From Clostridia bacterium (GTDB lineage: Bacteria; Bacillota; Clostridia; Christensenellales; Borkfalkiaceae), in NCBI GenBank assembly GCA_017626135.1, contig JAGAJI010000033.1, forward strand, positions 1 to 64,000: DNA of 64,000 bases, given 5' to 3'. The translations under genes and the position numbers were made by a program. Shown in pieces: positions 51,124 to 59,625 of this stretch. The notes under the pieces are model-generated. The model was not told where the DNA came from, made no database searches, and saw only the letters and a program-made list of their open reading frames with translations. Position 1 is the first letter of the stretch. Each line of letters begins with the position of its first letter.

Positions 51124-52307
51124 TTTCTTTTTCCTCCGATGACGTTTAGAAATTTCTCCAACCAACCTTCCTTCGCGCTGTCCGAGATTGCCGTTGCAAG
51201 CAGGGATATCCTCGAAGAGCAGGTCGGTTTATCGTAGTAGGGCAAATCGGGATAGACGGTTTCCGTCAGCCAACTTACCCGTTTGGCAATATGTTCCGCC
51301 GCGCCTTTGATGCCGCTGATGCCTTCCCCCGTAACGCTGATGGGGTTTGCCGACAACATGAGCGAGGCTTTGTCTTTGTAATATTTTCTGAGGAATGCGT
51401 CCACCCGTTCGCACAACTCGTCCAGTGCAAACTTGATGACGTCGTTCACCTTCTGCACGGGGAAGGATCTCTCGGCGATTTCCGAGACGTACGCCATGTC
51501 TTTGGGCACCGTTCCCCCCGAAATATTTGCGTTGGCAAGGAGTTCTTCCGCGACGGGATAATCGACGCCGAGCGTTTCAATCAACTGCACCAGAACGCTT
51601 CCAATGCCGCAATTAAAGTTCTCCTCGTGCACGATGCCGCTGCCGTAGACGACGGAGATCGAACTCGTCATAAAGCCGATATCGAGCAAAAAGGCGTAGC
51701 CCTCTCTCTTCTTTTCCGACAACAGATAATAGGCTTGCGCGAGCGTCGAGGGAATAAATTTCACCTCGGGGAATCCCATATCCCCCAACAGCTTTTTGAT
51801 AAATTCATGAAAGTATTCGGACACGAAGTAATAGCACAGCGCCCCTTTGAGCATCGTCGTGGGAACGCCGTATAAATCGCTCGCAAAGAAATGCTTGCGG
51901 TTGTCTCCCAACGTAAAATACATCGCTGAACGCCGAATACATATCCCTTCGGTCAACAAATCGTTCATGCCGCTTTCGTAGAGTGCTTCGATATCCTGCG
52001 AGGAAATTTTCCGTTTTCTCGGGAAGGACGCCGTATGTCCTTTGGTCACGACGGACACGAAAGGCGAGGGCACGCCGACGTAGATCTCCCCGATCCGTCC
52101 CTCGTAGGTCTGCTGGACGTCGCTCACCGCGCGCATCACCGCGCGACGGAAAGAATCTTCGTCAAAGAATCCGTCCAGACAGTACCCCTCGTAGCTTTCA
52201 CTCTGCATTCCGCTAAAAACGAACGTGCCGTTCACGCCCTTCGAGCCAAGCAAGAAGGACACTTCATTCGACCGTATATCCAAAACCGCAACGCATTCGT
52301 TCTTCAT
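51120..52307 (-). CDS. ftsA: Cell division protein FtsA
   Basis: FtsA is the actin-like protein that tethers FtsZ to the membrane. The 395-residue product has the actin-ATPase phosphate motifs (VAVLDIRSNEVSFLLG at the start, FLLDIGFMTSSISVVYG in the second half), the inserted 1C subdomain, and a C-terminal amphipathic helix with GWLEKFLNVIGGKRK as the membrane anchor. It is rather divergent from Bacillus FtsA, but place, length and ends agree. It starts a transcription unit with ftsZ behind a consensus promoter. Confidence 0.88.
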   Translation of the reverse strand: MKNECVAVLDIRSNEVSFLLGSKGVNGTFVFSGMQSESYEGYCLDGFFDEDSFRRAVMRAVSDVQQTYEGRIGEIYVGVPSPFVSVVTKGHTASFPRKRKISSQDIEALYESGMNDLLTEGICIRRSAMYFTLGDNRKHFFASDLYGVPTTMLKGALCYYFVSEYFHEFIKKLLGDMGFPEVKFIPSTLAQAYYLLSEKKREGYAFLLDIGFMTSSISVVYGSGIVHEENFNCGIGSVLVQLIETLGVDYPVAEELLANANISGGTVPKDMAYVSEIAERSFPVQKVNDVIKFALDELCERVDAFLRKYYKDKASLMLSANPISVTGEGISGIKGAAEHIAKRVSWLTETVYPDLPYYDKPTCSSRISLLATAISDSAKEGWLEKFLNVIGGKRK

Positions 52308-52359
52308 AATCGTTTCACTCCATGAACGGCTTATCGAAAATTAGCAAATCTTGACTTTA

Positions 52360-52388
52360 ATTATACACTATTTATAGGCAAATGTCAA
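52360..52388 (-). promoter_or_regulatory. Consensus promoter of ftsA-ftsZ
   Basis: TTGACA (52388-52383) and TATAAT (52365-52360) are 17 bases apart on the minus strand, about 50 bases before the ftsA start. It allows ftsAZ expression apart from the upstream wall genes. Confidence 0.92.
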
Positions 52389-52413
52389 TTACATAGCGAA
52401 AAAAAGATGAGAA

Positions 52414-52437
52414 AAAACACGCAAAATTGCGTGTTTT
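52414..52437 (-). terminator. Terminator after divIB
   Basis: AAAACACGCAA and TTGCGTGTTTT form a perfect 11-bp stem (52414-52424 with 52427-52437) followed by TTTTTTCTC on the minus strand, 20 bases past the divIB stop. It ends the mraZ-to-divIB transcript. Confidence 0.88.
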
Positions 52438-52456
52438 CCTATATTTTGAACTATTT

Positions 52457-53245
52457 TCAACTTTCAAACTCGTCCCTGCTCGCGTAGTTGGTAAAAATTT
52501 CCTCGCCCGTCGCGGAAATCACCATTCTCCCGATGAGCTTTTGTTCGTCCGACAAATCGCGGTACGCGCGTACTGCCGCCTCCGCCTTTTCCTGTGTTTT
52601 TTGCGTGGGATCGCCGAAATACAACTTGACCCCTTCGCGCATCGTCAAGCGATAAATCGTTTCGGGTTCTCGGGTAAACACTTCCACCGAAACCACGTTG
52701 CTGCGAATGCCGCCAAGTTGCAAGGACAACGCTTTACAGAGGGCGAGCACGGAGTTGAAATGGGGATCCCCCGCGGGCAACTTGCCGTTCTCCCCGACGA
52801 CGGACAACCCTTGGATCAGTACGTTTTCCGCACCGTTGAGAACGTTTACGGGCGTTTCGCGCGCCCCCAGAACCGTCCCGTCCTCCCCGAGGATATAATA
52901 GCCGACTCCCGGTGTCTCCACCGCGTAAACTTCCGCGTCCTCCGCTATTTTGACGATCAGACGGTTGGGATGGGATTTTTCAAACCCGGTCAATCGAAAA
53001 TAGGGAAATTCCGTCATAATTTCCTGTGCCGTGCGCTCGCTGACAAAAAAGATACTCTCCCTTGCGTAAGCCTCTTCCAACCGCTCCCGAAGCACCTGCG
53101 CCTGCCCTTCCGCCTCCTTGGAAACGAGGGAGGATTCGAGCGTCACTTTCTCCACTCTGTACACCGCAGACACCCCCAACGCAGCGCCCGATAAAAACAG
53201 GATCGCCGACAATAGGATCACCCAAAATTTCTTTTGTCTTTGCAT
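52457..53245 (-). CDS. divIB: Cell division protein DivIB/FtsQ
   Basis: DivIB/FtsQ is a single-pass membrane protein of the FtsQLB-type division complex. The 262-residue product has a short cytoplasmic basic start, one membrane helix (about 8-28), and an extracellular POTRA-like domain (about 32-110, with the pattern RLIVKIAEDAEVYAVE). A beta domain and a variable tail follow. The ATG at 53245 was chosen for its GAGG site; the longer frame lies in the murA gap. Last gene before the terminator of the wall operon. Confidence 0.85.
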   Translation of the reverse strand: MQRQKKFWVILLSAILFLSGAALGVSAVYRVEKVTLESSLVSKEAEGQAQVLRERLEEAYARESIFFVSERTAQEIMTEFPYFRLTGFEKSHPNRLIVKIAEDAEVYAVETPGVGYYILGEDGTVLGARETPVNVLNGAENVLIQGLSVVGENGKLPAGDPHFNSVLALCKALSLQLGGIRSNVVSVEVFTREPETIYRLTMREGVKLYFGDPTQKTQEKAEAAVRAYRDLSDEQKLIGRMVISATGEEIFTNYASRDEFES

Positions 53246-53267
53246 AACTTGATTTCCTCTTTTGCTT

Positions 53268-54524
53268 TTATATCCGTACCCGCTTGATCTTCGCGCCGAG
53301 GTTTCGCAACGTGCCCTCGAATTCCGCATACCCTCTATCGATATGAGAAAGGTCCATCACCGAGCTCTGTCCTTCCGCCCTCAAAGCGGCAACCACGAGC
53401 GCCGCGCCGCCGCGCAAATCCCCTGCCGTCACCGAAGCGCCGTGCAGTTTTTCCACGCCGCGAATGAACGCCGCTCTTCCGCGAACGGTGATATCCGCAC
53501 CCATGCGTTTGAGCTCCGCCGCGTAACGATACCTCGTTTCGAACAAATTCTCCACGACGAGCGTCGCGCCCTTCGCCGTTGCGCTGAGGGCAGAATATTG
53601 CGCCTGCAAATCGGTGGGGAATCCCGGGAAGGGCATCGTCTCCACCAGATTGACGGATTTCAACTTTCCGTCGCTGTACAATTCTATTTTATCATTTTTC
53701 GTATGGATTTTGCAACCGTTTTCACGCAGTTTATGTAAAAGAGCCGCAATATTTTCTGCGGGAACCCCCTCGATTTCCATCTCGCCGCCGCAGGACGCCG
53801 CCGCGATCAGGTACGTACCCGCCTCGATACGGTCTCCGATCGGCGTATAATCGACGCCGTGCAGCCGCTCGACCCCCTCGACGACGATCGTCCCCCCACC
53901 CGCGCCGCGCACCTTGGCGCCCATTGCATTCAAAAAGCGTTGCAGATCGGAGATCTCGGGTTCCTTCGCCGCGTTGCGGATCACGGTGATCCCCGCCGCT
54001 TTCACCGCGGCGAGAATGATATTTTCCGTCGCTCCCACGCTGGGGAAATCAAGCAGGATCTCCGCGCCTTGGAGCCGCTCGGCGCTACAATGGATATATC
54101 CGTCCTTTTCCACGATCTCCACGCCGAGTTTTTTGAGTCCCGACAGGTGCAGATCAATGGGACGAAGCCCGATATCGCAACCGCCCGGATAGGAAATTTT
54201 CGCACGGCGAAAACGGGTCAGGACGGAGCCCAACATAAAAACGGAAGAACGCAGCTCCTTCGTCAGCCGCGTTGGGATTTCGTGGGAAACTGCGTTCGAA
54301 CTGTCTATGACGGCGCAATCCTTTTGCCGTTTGATTACGCATCCGACCTCGCTCAATATATGTAACATATTTTCCACGTCGTTGATTGCGGGGACGCCGT
54401 GAATTTTTACCTGTTCATCAGTCAAAACGGAGGCGGCGAGCAGGGGTAAAACGGTGTTTTTCGCGCTGTGCACGCGGACTTTTCCGTATAATTTTTCGCC
54501 ACCGTCTATGATAAATTTATCCAT
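53268..54524 (-). CDS. murA: UDP-N-acetylglucosamine 1-carboxyvinyltransferase
   Basis: MurA performs the first committed step of peptidoglycan synthesis, transferring enolpyruvate from PEP to UDP-GlcNAc. The 418-residue product has K22-N23 (SAKN) and the catalytic loop GGCDIGLRP with cysteine 116, the residue attacked by fosfomycin; so a fosfomycin-sensitive form is expected. The ATG at 54524 has GGAG 9 bases upstream. Its place between ftsW and divIB, where murG, murC or murB often stand, is typical of some Clostridia. Confidence 0.95.
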   Translation of the reverse strand: MDKFIIDGGEKLYGKVRVHSAKNTVLPLLAASVLTDEQVKIHGVPAINDVENMLHILSEVGCVIKRQKDCAVIDSSNAVSHEIPTRLTKELRSSVFMLGSVLTRFRRAKISYPGGCDIGLRPIDLHLSGLKKLGVEIVEKDGYIHCSAERLQGAEILLDFPSVGATENIILAAVKAAGITVIRNAAKEPEISDLQRFLNAMGAKVRGAGGGTIVVEGVERLHGVDYTPIGDRIEAGTYLIAAASCGGEMEIEGVPAENIAALLHKLRENGCKIHTKNDKIELYSDGKLKSVNLVETMPFPGFPTDLQAQYSALSATAKGATLVVENLFETRYRYAAELKRMGADITVRGRAAFIRGVEKLHGASVTAGDLRGGAALVVAALRAEGQSSVMDLSHIDRGYAEFEGTLRNLGAKIKRVRI

Positions 54525-54547
54525 ACGCAAAAGCTCCTTATAGTGTA

Positions 54548-55702
54548 TTATATGGAGTTTTTCCGCTTTTTTGTGTCCCCCTTTCCCTCCGAAGCGGCGG
54601 AAACGGCGTATAGGATCCCCATGGACGCCATGGTGATGATCAGCGACGTATTGCCCGAACTGATCAAAGGCAACGGCAAGCCCGTCGGGGGAATACTGCC
54701 GCTGACGACCAGGGCATTGATCACCGTCTGGATTCCGTACACGAGCGTGATCCCCGAAGCGAGCAAAAAGGAGAAAAAGTCCTGCGCGCGATAGGCGGTC
54801 CTGATCCCTCGGTAGATCAAAAACGCGCTGACGGAAAACAGGATAAAAATCCCTACGAACCCGAGTTCTTCCCCGATGATGGACAAAATGAAATCGCTTT
54901 CCGCAAAGGGCAAGAAACGGTATTTCTGACGGGAGTTAAAAAGTCCCGTCCCGAACCAGCCTCCGTTCCCGAGCGCGTACAAGGACTGAATGAGCTGATA
55001 CCCCTCTCCCCTCGGATTTTCCCACGGGTCGAGGAAGGCGCTCAGACGGGAGATACGGTAGGGTTCGGCAAGGATCATAAGGGGCACGACGAGCAGGGCG
55101 GGGATAAAAATCATCATGAAATATTTGATTTTCATGCCCCCTAAAAAAAGCATGGCGAGCATGAGCAGCCCCACGCACATGGTGACGGACATATTCGGTT
55201 CCAAAATGATCAGAACGCAGATCGCGCCCCCGGCGAAAAGAACGGGGAGGATTCCCGAAAAGGTACGCATCCTCCCCATGTCGTCCGACATATACGCCGC
55301 GGCGAAAATCACGAACCCATATTTGGCGAGTTCGGAAGGCTGCAAAGTAAAACTGCCGATCCCGATCCACCGCGTCGCGCCGTAGTTGGTCTTCCCGATC
55401 CCCGGTACGAACACGAGCGCAAGCAAAACGACGGGCAGGATCCACGCCGCCCACCTCACCTTTTTGCCCTTCAACTTCGAATAATCGAACTTTGCGCAGA
55501 AAAACATAGCGACGAGCCCGAGCACGAAACCGATCAGCTGTTTCTTGACGAAATACCACTCGTCGCCGTACTGCGTTTTCGCCACGTAACTGCTTGCGGA
55601 ATAGATGGCGAGCACCCCGAATCCCGACAACAACGCCGTGACGAGGAGTATGTAAATATCCCCTTTGGGTTTATTCCATTTGCTCTTCTTCGTCGACGGC
55701 AA
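54548..55702 (-). CDS. ftsW: Septal peptidoglycan polymerase FtsW
   Basis: FtsW is the SEDS-family glycosyltransferase that polymerises septal glycan. From the TTG at 55702 the product has 384 residues with about ten membrane helices, the early VLAIYSASSYVA segment, GNGGWFGTGLFNSRQKYRFLP and the closing VSGSIPPTGLPLPLISSGNTS. No ATG exists near the family start, so a TTG with GAGG six bases upstream is the best choice. The frame can be extended upstream to 55870, but that part lies over the acidic tail of MurD and has no FtsW similarity. It overlaps murD by 32 bases. Confidence 0.9.
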   Translation of the reverse strand: MPSTKKSKWNKPKGDIYILLVTALLSGFGVLAIYSASSYVAKTQYGDEWYFVKKQLIGFVLGLVAMFFCAKFDYSKLKGKKVRWAAWILPVVLLALVFVPGIGKTNYGATRWIGIGSFTLQPSELAKYGFVIFAAAYMSDDMGRMRTFSGILPVLFAGGAICVLIILEPNMSVTMCVGLLMLAMLFLGGMKIKYFMMIFIPALLVVPLMILAEPYRISRLSAFLDPWENPRGEGYQLIQSLYALGNGGWFGTGLFNSRQKYRFLPFAESDFILSIIGEELGFVGIFILFSVSAFLIYRGIRTAYRAQDFFSFLLASGITLVYGIQTVINALVVSGSIPPTGLPLPLISSGNTSLIITMASMGILYAVSAASEGKGDTKKRKNSI

Positions 55703-57143
55703 GGGCTGCCTCAACGTCTGCGTCTGCGTCGTCGCTTGCAGGATCGTCCGATTCGTCGTCGGTTGCGACGGAGGGTTCCAAAGGGGCTTTTGCTTCCTGT
55801 TTTTGAATAAAAGACTGAACGATTTCAACAAATTTATCTCCCCTTTCCTCGTAGTTTGCAAATTCGTCAAAGCTTGCGCTGGCAGGACTCAACAGGACGC
55901 ATTGACCGCGGTTGGCTTTGAGCGCCGCGATTCGAACGGCAAACTCAAAGGTGTCGCATAAGGTAAAATTCACGAAGGCAGCTTTCCCCGCGCTTTTGAG
56001 CAACTCGAAACGGTTTTCCCCGTAAAAGATTGCGTGTACTACCTTGGAGCCTGCGAGCTTTTCAAAGAGTTTTTCATACTCGTAGCCTTTGTTTTTTCCA
56101 CCGAGCAAGAGTACCGTGTCTGCGTTCATGGACTCGATCGCCTTGATCGTCGCGTCTACGTTCGTGCCCTTGGAATCGTCTATATAGGTCACGCCGTCCA
56201 CTTCTCCGACGACCTCGATGCGGTGTCTGACCCCCTTAAATTCGGTGAGCGCGGAGACGATATCCGCATTCTTCACCCCCATGATCTTCGCCGCCAAAAT
56301 GACCGCCAAGGCGTTCTGTACGTTATGTAGTCCCCCCAAAGGCAGGTCGGAAACGGAAAGAATCTTCTCCTTCCCGAAATAGAGATCGCCGTTTTCGTAG
56401 TACGCGCCGCTCACCCGTTCCCGTACCGAAAAATATACGACTTTCGCCTTCGTCTTTTCCGCAAAGGTGCGCACCGTCGGATCGTCGTAATTGAGGACGA
56501 CGTACTCCGCCTCCGTACAGTTTTTCAAGAGCTTGGATTTTAAGAATACGTAGTTTTCCATATTGTAATGGCGGTTCAAGTGGTCTTCGGTGATATTGAG
56601 CACCATGGCGATATGCGGACGGAGAGATTGCAGGGTTTCGAGCTGATAGCTGGAAATTTCCGCCACGCAAATTTCCTGCTCCGTCGCCTGCGCGAACTCG
56701 ATCATGGGCGTGCCGATATTGCCGCACGCATGGGCGTTCAAGCCCCCTTTTTTCAGCGTTTCCGTCAACATCGTCACTGTCGTCGTCTTTCCGTTCGTAC
56801 CCGTCACGGCAACGAGCGGACAACGCATATATCGCGCCGCCAACTCCGTTTCCCCAAGCACCGCGAGGCGGTTTCGCTTAAACGCCACCGCAAGCGGATG
56901 ATCGATGGGGATCCCGGGGCTCAATACGAGCCCGTCGCACACCTCCGTCATGCGCGAAAGCTCTTCCTTTTTCACCCGTTTCGCGCCCTTACTTTCCAGT
57001 TCCTGTGCGGTCTGCTCGATTCTTTCCGTCGAAAGCTCGTCGTAGATATACGTCACCGCCCCTCTCGAAAGCAAAAATTCCGCGGCGGCACGCCCTGATT
57101 TGGACAGTCCGAAGACCAAAAACACCTGTCTTTGAAGATACAT
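55671..57143 (-). CDS. murD: UDP-N-acetylmuramoylalanine-D-glutamate ligase
   Basis: MurD adds D-glutamate to UDP-MurNAc-L-Ala. The 490-residue product has the N-terminal Rossmann-like domain (VFGLSKSGRAAAEFL), the ATP loop GTNGKTTT near 115-122, the NITEDHLNRHYNMENY segment, and the C-terminal domain with LLLGGKNKGYEYE and LLSPASASFDEFANYEERG. After the normal end a 38-residue, very acidic tail (DDESDD, DDADADVE) is added. Its 3' end overlaps ftsW. Confidence 0.95.
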   Translation of the reverse strand: MYLQRQVFLVFGLSKSGRAAAEFLLSRGAVTYIYDELSTERIEQTAQELESKGAKRVKKEELSRMTEVCDGLVLSPGIPIDHPLAVAFKRNRLAVLGETELAARYMRCPLVAVTGTNGKTTTVTMLTETLKKGGLNAHACGNIGTPMIEFAQATEQEICVAEISSYQLETLQSLRPHIAMVLNITEDHLNRHYNMENYVFLKSKLLKNCTEAEYVVLNYDDPTVRTFAEKTKAKVVYFSVRERVSGAYYENGDLYFGKEKILSVSDLPLGGLHNVQNALAVILAAKIMGVKNADIVSALTEFKGVRHRIEVVGEVDGVTYIDDSKGTNVDATIKAIESMNADTVLLLGGKNKGYEYEKLFEKLAGSKVVHAIFYGENRFELLKSAGKAAFVNFTLCDTFEFAVRIAALKANRGQCVLLSPASASFDEFANYEERGDKFVEIVQSFIQKQEAKAPLEPSVATDDESDDPASDDADADVEAALAVDEEEQME

Positions 57144-57155
57144 ACAACCCTCCCT

Positions 57156-58124
57156 TTACAACGCGGTCAAAACGCACACGAGCCCTAACAGCAGCGTCAC
57201 GGAAAAATACAGATAGGAAATACGACTTTCCGAATACCCTTTCATTTGGAAATGGTGATGAATGGGCGACATTAAAAAGATTCGTTTGCCCCGCGTTACC
57301 TTATAATATATTACCTGCACGATCACGGATATGACTGATAAAACGAAACAAACGCCGATCACGGGAATAAACAATGCGTTTCCCGAAAAGGAAGAAATCG
57401 CCGCGATAAATCCGCCCAAAGCGAGCGAGCCCGTATCCCCCATGAATACAGACGCAGGCGACACGTTGAACGCCAGATAGGCAAGCAACGCTCCCACCAG
57501 ACAAAAGGAGAGCAAGGCAAGCCCTTCGTCCCCCTTCTGCAATAGGATTAAAACTCCGAGAGCGCACAGAAAGGGGGTGCAAGTCCCCGCCGCAAGACCG
57601 TCCAGTCCGTCCGTCAGATTGACGGCGTTCACCGTTGCCAGAAACACGAACGCGATCAAAGGAATAATTCCCCAACCGATATCTATCGTACTACGAAAAA
57701 AGGGAAGGACGAGCTCCGTCAGCTCCGCACGGAAACAGTAGACGCCGCAAAAGATCGCGACGACGCTCTGAAAGGCAAACTTCTGCCAGGCGCGAAGCCC
57801 CAAATTTTCCTTGTGCCGTTTTTTGAGGTAGTCGTCCAAAAAGCCGATGATCATATAGGAAAGTCCGATGACCAACGCCAAGATCGTCGTGCGCAGAAGT
57901 TCCACTTGCACGAAGGGAAAAAGGACTGCCGTGGACAGGACGGCGGCTGTGATAAAAGCGATACCACCCATGGTGGGCGTACCGCTTTTGCTTTTATGTT
58001 CGGTCACGTAACGAAGAATATTTTGCCCCGCCTTGAGTTTTCTCAAAAGCGGAATTAATCCGAGCGTAAACAGGAAAGACAACGCGAAGGAGAGCAATAC
58101 GGCGGCTAAATAAATTTTCATCAT
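57156..58124 (-). CDS. mraY: Phospho-N-acetylmuramoyl-pentapeptide transferase
   Basis: MraY loads the precursor onto undecaprenyl phosphate to make lipid I. The 322-residue protein has ten membrane helices, GTPTMGG near residues 48-54, the DDYLKKRHKENLGL active-site loop, NAVNLTDGLDGLAAG with further catalytic aspartates, and MSPIHHHFQ near the C-terminus. Two successive ATG codons (58124 and 58121) overlap the murE stop; the AAAGGA site allows either. Confidence 0.96.
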   Translation of the reverse strand: MMKIYLAAVLLSFALSFLFTLGLIPLLRKLKAGQNILRYVTEHKSKSGTPTMGGIAFITAAVLSTAVLFPFVQVELLRTTILALVIGLSYMIIGFLDDYLKKRHKENLGLRAWQKFAFQSVVAIFCGVYCFRAELTELVLPFFRSTIDIGWGIIPLIAFVFLATVNAVNLTDGLDGLAAGTCTPFLCALGVLILLQKGDEGLALLSFCLVGALLAYLAFNVSPASVFMGDTGSLALGGFIAAISSFSGNALFIPVIGVCFVLSVISVIVQVIYYKVTRGKRIFLMSPIHHHFQMKGYSESRISYLYFSVTLLLGLVCVLTAL

Positions 58125-59587
58125 TTTCCTTTCTTTTCCAAAAGTTTTTCAATGATATCATGGTCGTTGAAGGGATATTTTATACCCATAATTTCCTGAT
58201 AATGCTCGCCGCCCTTGCCTGCCACCAACAACAAATCCCCTTCTCTTAAAGAATCCAACGCATAGTCGATTGCGTGCCTGCGATCGGGCACGACCACGTA
58301 ACAAACGGAAAACCGCCGATACCCTTTTTCAATTTCGGAAATGATGTCCAAGGGGTCTTCATAGCGCGGATTGTCCGACGTAAGAATGGCAAAATCGGAC
58401 TTTTTTGCCACCGTTTCCCCCATGAGCGGTCGCTTGGCTTTGTCCCGATTCCCTCCGCAACCGAACAGGCAAACGAGCCTGCCCCGACAATGGGGACGAA
58501 GGGCGTCCAACGATTTGCCCAATCCGTCGGGCGTATGGGCAAAATCCACGAAAATGTCCGCGCCGTTATAGGCACACACCCGTTCCAGACGTCCTTCCAC
58601 CCCTTTGAGTTCCGTCAAGCCTTTGGCAATCGCGCGCATGGGGATTCCAAGATTTGCGGCGCAAGTCGCCGCGGCAAGCGCGTTGTATACGTTGTGCCGT
58701 CCGAGCATCGCAAGGGAAATCCGACTCAACCGATCGTCGATATTCAGCACGCATTCGCTTCCAAGCAAAGATTCCTCCGTTACAATCGCAAAGGCGTCCG
58801 TCGGCGTCTGCATACCGTAAACCGTCGACTGCGCCCCCGCCTCCTCTCTCGCTTTTGCGATTTCTCTTCCGACTTCGTCGTCGCCGTTGAGAATCGCCAA
58901 ATCGCAACGCACTTTCTCAAACAGTTTCTTTTTCGCCGCTTTATAGTCGCTCATGTTCTCGAAGAAGTCCAGATGATCCTGCGTCAGATTCGTAAAGATA
59001 CACGCCTGAAAGACGATCCCTTCTACCTTGTCGTAATAGAGGGCGTGCGCCGACACTTCCATGACGACGTATTCCACACCGTGCTTGCGCATATCCGCAA
59101 GGATCGCCTGCAATTCGACGGGATCGGGCGTCGTCAGATCGGACGGGAGCTCCTTCCCCTCGTACCGTACGCCCAACGTCCCGATGATTCCCGTTTTTTT
59201 TCCTGCGTTCCGCAAAATGGAAGCCAGCATATACGCCGTCGTCGTCTTTCCGTTCGTACCCGTAACGCCGATTATTTTCAGCCTCTCACTCGGTTTCCCG
59301 TGAAACACGGAAGAAATTTCGGCAAGTGCTTTCCTCGTGCTTTTCACCGGGATTTGCGCGACGTTCAGCGCCAACCGCCTTTCGGTCACGACCGCCACGC
59401 AACCGTTGCGAACGGCTTCCGCGGCGTACAGATGCCCGTCGCTCGTTCCCCCCGTCAGACAGAAAAACAAACCGTTCTCCACCTGTCGTCGACTGTCCGT
59501 GACGAGCGCCTCGATCTCTAACGCCAAATCTTCTTCCGACAGCGTATTTTCATATTCCACGTTCTCGATGAGTTTTTCCAAGTGCAT
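58121..59587 (-). CDS. murE: UDP-N-acetylmuramoyl-tripeptide synthetase MurE (meso-DAP type)
   Basis: MurE adds the third amino acid to the stem peptide. The 488-residue product has LTGGTSDGH in the N-terminal domain, the ATP loop GTNGKTTT near 111-118, the HALYYDKVEG region, and the specificity motif DNPR (in LTSDNPRYEDP). In this family DNPR binds meso-diaminopimelate, so the wall is expected to be of the DAP type. An AAGGAG site precedes the ATG. MurF, which normally follows MurE, is not in this cluster. Confidence 0.95.
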   Translation of the reverse strand: MHLEKLIENVEYENTLSEEDLALEIEALVTDSRRQVENGLFFCLTGGTSDGHLYAAEAVRNGCVAVVTERRLALNVAQIPVKSTRKALAEISSVFHGKPSERLKIIGVTGTNGKTTTAYMLASILRNAGKKTGIIGTLGVRYEGKELPSDLTTPDPVELQAILADMRKHGVEYVVMEVSAHALYYDKVEGIVFQACIFTNLTQDHLDFFENMSDYKAAKKKLFEKVRCDLAILNGDDEVGREIAKAREEAGAQSTVYGMQTPTDAFAIVTEESLLGSECVLNIDDRLSRISLAMLGRHNVYNALAAATCAANLGIPMRAIAKGLTELKGVEGRLERVCAYNGADIFVDFAHTPDGLGKSLDALRPHCRGRLVCLFGCGGNRDKAKRPLMGETVAKKSDFAILTSDNPRYEDPLDIISEIEKGYRRFSVCYVVVPDRRHAIDYALDSLREGDLLLVAGKGGEHYQEIMGIKYPFNDHDIIEKLLEKKGK

Positions 59588-59625
59588 ATCCTTTTCTCCT
59601 TGCTTCTTTTTTATATATATTATAT

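Noticed and set aside
49762-51237. 491-codon open frame on the plus strand opposite ftsZ
   Set aside because: Arginine-rich shadow translation of a highly conserved gene. No promoter, ribosome binding site or family match. The same applies to the long plus-strand frames at 5645-6991, 21460-22860, 31514-33166 and 46381-47940.
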